Source: Thaumatotibia leucotreta | Lineage: Eukaryota; Arthropoda; Insecta; Lepidoptera; Tortricidae | Assembly: GCA_025490895.1 (NCBI GenBank) | Contig: JALPQI010002584.1 | Span: 1-64,000, forward strand | Reading direction: 5' to 3' | Length of the DNA stretch: 64,000 nt | In this document: piece by piece, positions 62,190 to 64,000 of the stretch | Layout of the letters: each line of letters starts with the position of its first letter | How positions within the stretch are numbered: position 1 is the first letter of the stretch | The notes under the pieces: generated by a model | The model's database searches: none | What the model saw: only the letters and a program-made list of their open reading frames with translations | Told to the model about the DNA's origin: nothing | Translations under genes and position numbers: made by a program

Positions 62190-63903
62190 ATATCGACGGT
62201 AGAAAGGCTAATTGGCTTAAGCGACACTTTGGGCGATATTGAGTTATTTATATCATCGGAATCGGCAGATTTTTCTCCGTCGATTGAGCTCAGTTTCATA
62301 GCGATCAGACGATTTTGATGGCGGTTAACACTTCTGAAATTTGGTACAGCGTTAAAAAAATCAAGGCATGAAGCAACACAAAAAATTGCATTTTTGAATG
62401 AAACGTGACTTGACCCACAAACATGTTTGGTTAGTTCCCGCTTAAGCGGTTTTTACTTTCCCAACTTTGCCATTCGTTTTGATTTGAACCTTTTGGCTTT
62501 ACTCCATCACACACGAGCATAGTCGTTTAAGTCAATTGAACTTCAACAAAAAAGTGCCACCATAGGCGTTTGAAGCATTTAGCCTCCATTTAAAATAAAA
62601 GAAGCATGTCGCTTGAACCATTTAGCTCTTCCCAATTTTTTAGGGCATGGGTCGCTTCAACCAAATACGTAAAACCCTAAACCATAAAATGTATGTTACT
62701 TAAGCATTTTGAACCTCTTTTTATAGATGAGAATGTCGGTTGAAATAGAATATTTGTTTGACCTGTGTCATTTAAATCCTTATAATAAAATCATAATGCA
62801 TCATATCAGTGTAGCTTAAATCATCAAAAATTTCTATGAGAAACTTTTGACTCGGCGGTACAATCACACTCTTGCCGCCGTCGGTGCTTTTTGAGCCGCT
62901 CGCCTATAACTACCGCCGCCCCCCGCGCGGGCGCGTCAATCACTTGTAGTCTGTGCCGTAGTGATTTGTGTGTGATACTGAAATCGTGTATTTCAAATTA
63001 TGAAATAATTTAATTATTTTCATTGTTATTTCTTGATTATTTAATAATAATTAAAGTTTAAGTCTAAATACTTACTTACGTATTTCTGCCGCTTATATTG
63101 TAAAAAAAAACTGACTACAGATATAATAAAAATTAAGATTAAAAAATGTAACGTAACTATCAAGCCTAGTAATAATTTCCATTAAAAGCGACAGAAAGGT
63201 TATTGCGGATGAAACGCTGTAATCAATATCCGCAATTTTTATAAGACTGATTCTGCCAAATAACTATCTAATTATGTTATTAGAAGCAAATATTTTTCTT
63301 TACATAGCAACAAAAATTGAGAAAAACGATATTCATTAATTTTGTTTTCTTTAGACCTGCACAGTAATTATACCTTTGTCTCTAAATATCCGAGCTTCAA
63401 CCACCATGTTTAATCATATTCATATAATTCCTGAGATTTAAGCAATCCGTTTTTCAATGAGTGTGTGTCATTAAGTCAATTAGAATCGCCACTTATTTCC
63501 ATTAAAGAATCGCTTAAACTGTTTAGCCTTACCCCGTTGTATAGTAAAAATAGCGCTTAGCTCATTTAGCCTTCTTTTTAAAAAAGTGCACTTGTACACT
63601 ACAGTCATTTGACTTGCCTCCGGCGGCAGACGCTGTTGGTATTTGAACCAATTAGCCTTTCTCTCATTTTGAGCAGATTTGTCTTAACCGACCTTTATTT
63701 CGAGACATAATAAACTAATTTTATCAAGGTAGGAACCAAAGTATGCGCCTTTATATCTTGAATATTTGATGGCAGTTGCGTTACAATATACCTGTTACTT
63801 TTTTTGTAGCGATTTTTTTGCTAAAAAATAAAACTTTAAACGGCTCTCCTGTAAAGTACATAAAATGTCGGTTAAGTCAATTAGCCTTTCTACCGTCGAT
63901 ATA
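62190..63903. mobile_element. 1.7-kb element with 40-bp inverted ends repeated internally at about 43-bp steps
   Basis: The left end ATATCGACGGTAGAAAGGCT-AATTGGCTTAAGCGACA matches the complement of the right end ATATCGACGGTAGAAAGGCT-AATTGACTTAACCGACA. Degenerate copies of the inner part (TGTCGCTTAAACCATTTAGCCT type) recur. On the left they lie near 62522, 62566, 62608, 62651, 62695, 62735 and 62768. On the right they lie near 63467, 63510, 63553, 63604, 63648, 63680 and 63866. No transposase frame is seen. Such subterminal arrays are often transposase binding sites; that role is inferred. Confidence 0.7.
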
Positions 63904-63904
63904 T

Positions 63905-64000
63905 GTACAACTAGCGACCCCCCGGCTTCGCACGGGTACTATACCCACGGTGTTTTCACTCAGTTGAAGTAGTGAATTTGATGTACTCATGACGTCATCG
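63905..64000 (+). repeat. interspersed repeat head, cut by window end
   Basis: CTAGCGACCCCCCGGCTTCG-CACGGGTACTATACC matches the start of the repeat nested at 25284-25465. Confidence 0.6.

Overview
The window looks like a piece of a lepidopteran (moth or butterfly) nuclear genome. It is AT-rich and intron-rich. It is packed with repeat families I associate with Lepidoptera: RTE-type LINE 3' ends with GATGAT tails, tRNA-derived SINEs, many short palindromic MITEs, and LINEs with a C-terminal restriction-like endonuclease. The assignment rests on recognising these families by eye, not on a search.

Region 1 (about 1-12.2 kb, + strand) holds the 3' part of one real gene. Eight exons (2948-3072, 3672-3758, 4345-4430, 7062-7188, 7667-7858, 9196-9261, 9885-10056, 12026-12164) have canonical GT/AG borders and join without a phase break into 330 residues ending in TAA. 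They encode the C-lobe of an eIF2alpha-kinase-like (PKR/GCN2-type) protein kinase. Between its catalytic loop and its DFG motif sits a complete RNF146/Iduna-like RING plus WWE module. The module is encoded by exons 3-5, which form a symmetric phase-1/phase-1 cassette of 405 bp, so skipping it would leave an in-frame kinase. The conventional GTxxYxxPE activation segment is missing, and a repeat fragment occupies the intron where it would be expected. The N-lobe lies upstream of the window. This kinase with a nested poly(ADP-ribose)-reading ubiquitin ligase is the main discovery candidate.

Region 2 (15.39-24.75 kb) is a nested transposon island. Its ends look like a hAT element (11-bp inverted ends starting CAGGG, exact 8-bp target duplication GAGTAAAC). 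Inside are an endonuclease-domain LINE fragment, a 30-base G run, an intron-containing Tc1/mariner transposase relic with one premature stop, and an array of a 389-bp tRNA-like unit (four direct copies followed by two inverted ones).

Region 3 (25-56.7 kb) has no securely identifiable gene. It is a mosaic of SINEs, MITEs and LINE fragments. Two short open segments behind good splice acceptors (26865-26935 and 42713-42771) could be terminal exons of unknown genes.

Region 4 (56.8-64 kb) contains a 1.42-kb near-perfect palindrome, two more tRNA-like units, a 5'-truncated but open LINE reverse transcriptase with a C-terminal PD-(D/E)-type nuclease (59285-62023), and a 1.7-kb element whose inverted ends recur inside it as a roughly 43-bp periodic motif.

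Repeat families recur under these working names. A is the 389-bp tRNA-like unit. B is the roughly 280-bp repeat starting GTGGTGACGGCAGTAAG. C is the tRNA-Arg-like SINE. D is a TTAA-flanked MITE with CACGTTCG ends. E is a MITE with AGTACATTGTGCAT ends. F is a MITE with GTGCTTAGCCAAGTTGCC ends. G is a MITE with CACTGGTCTCACCG ends. H is a repeat carrying ACGACACAAGTGCGAAAAAC.
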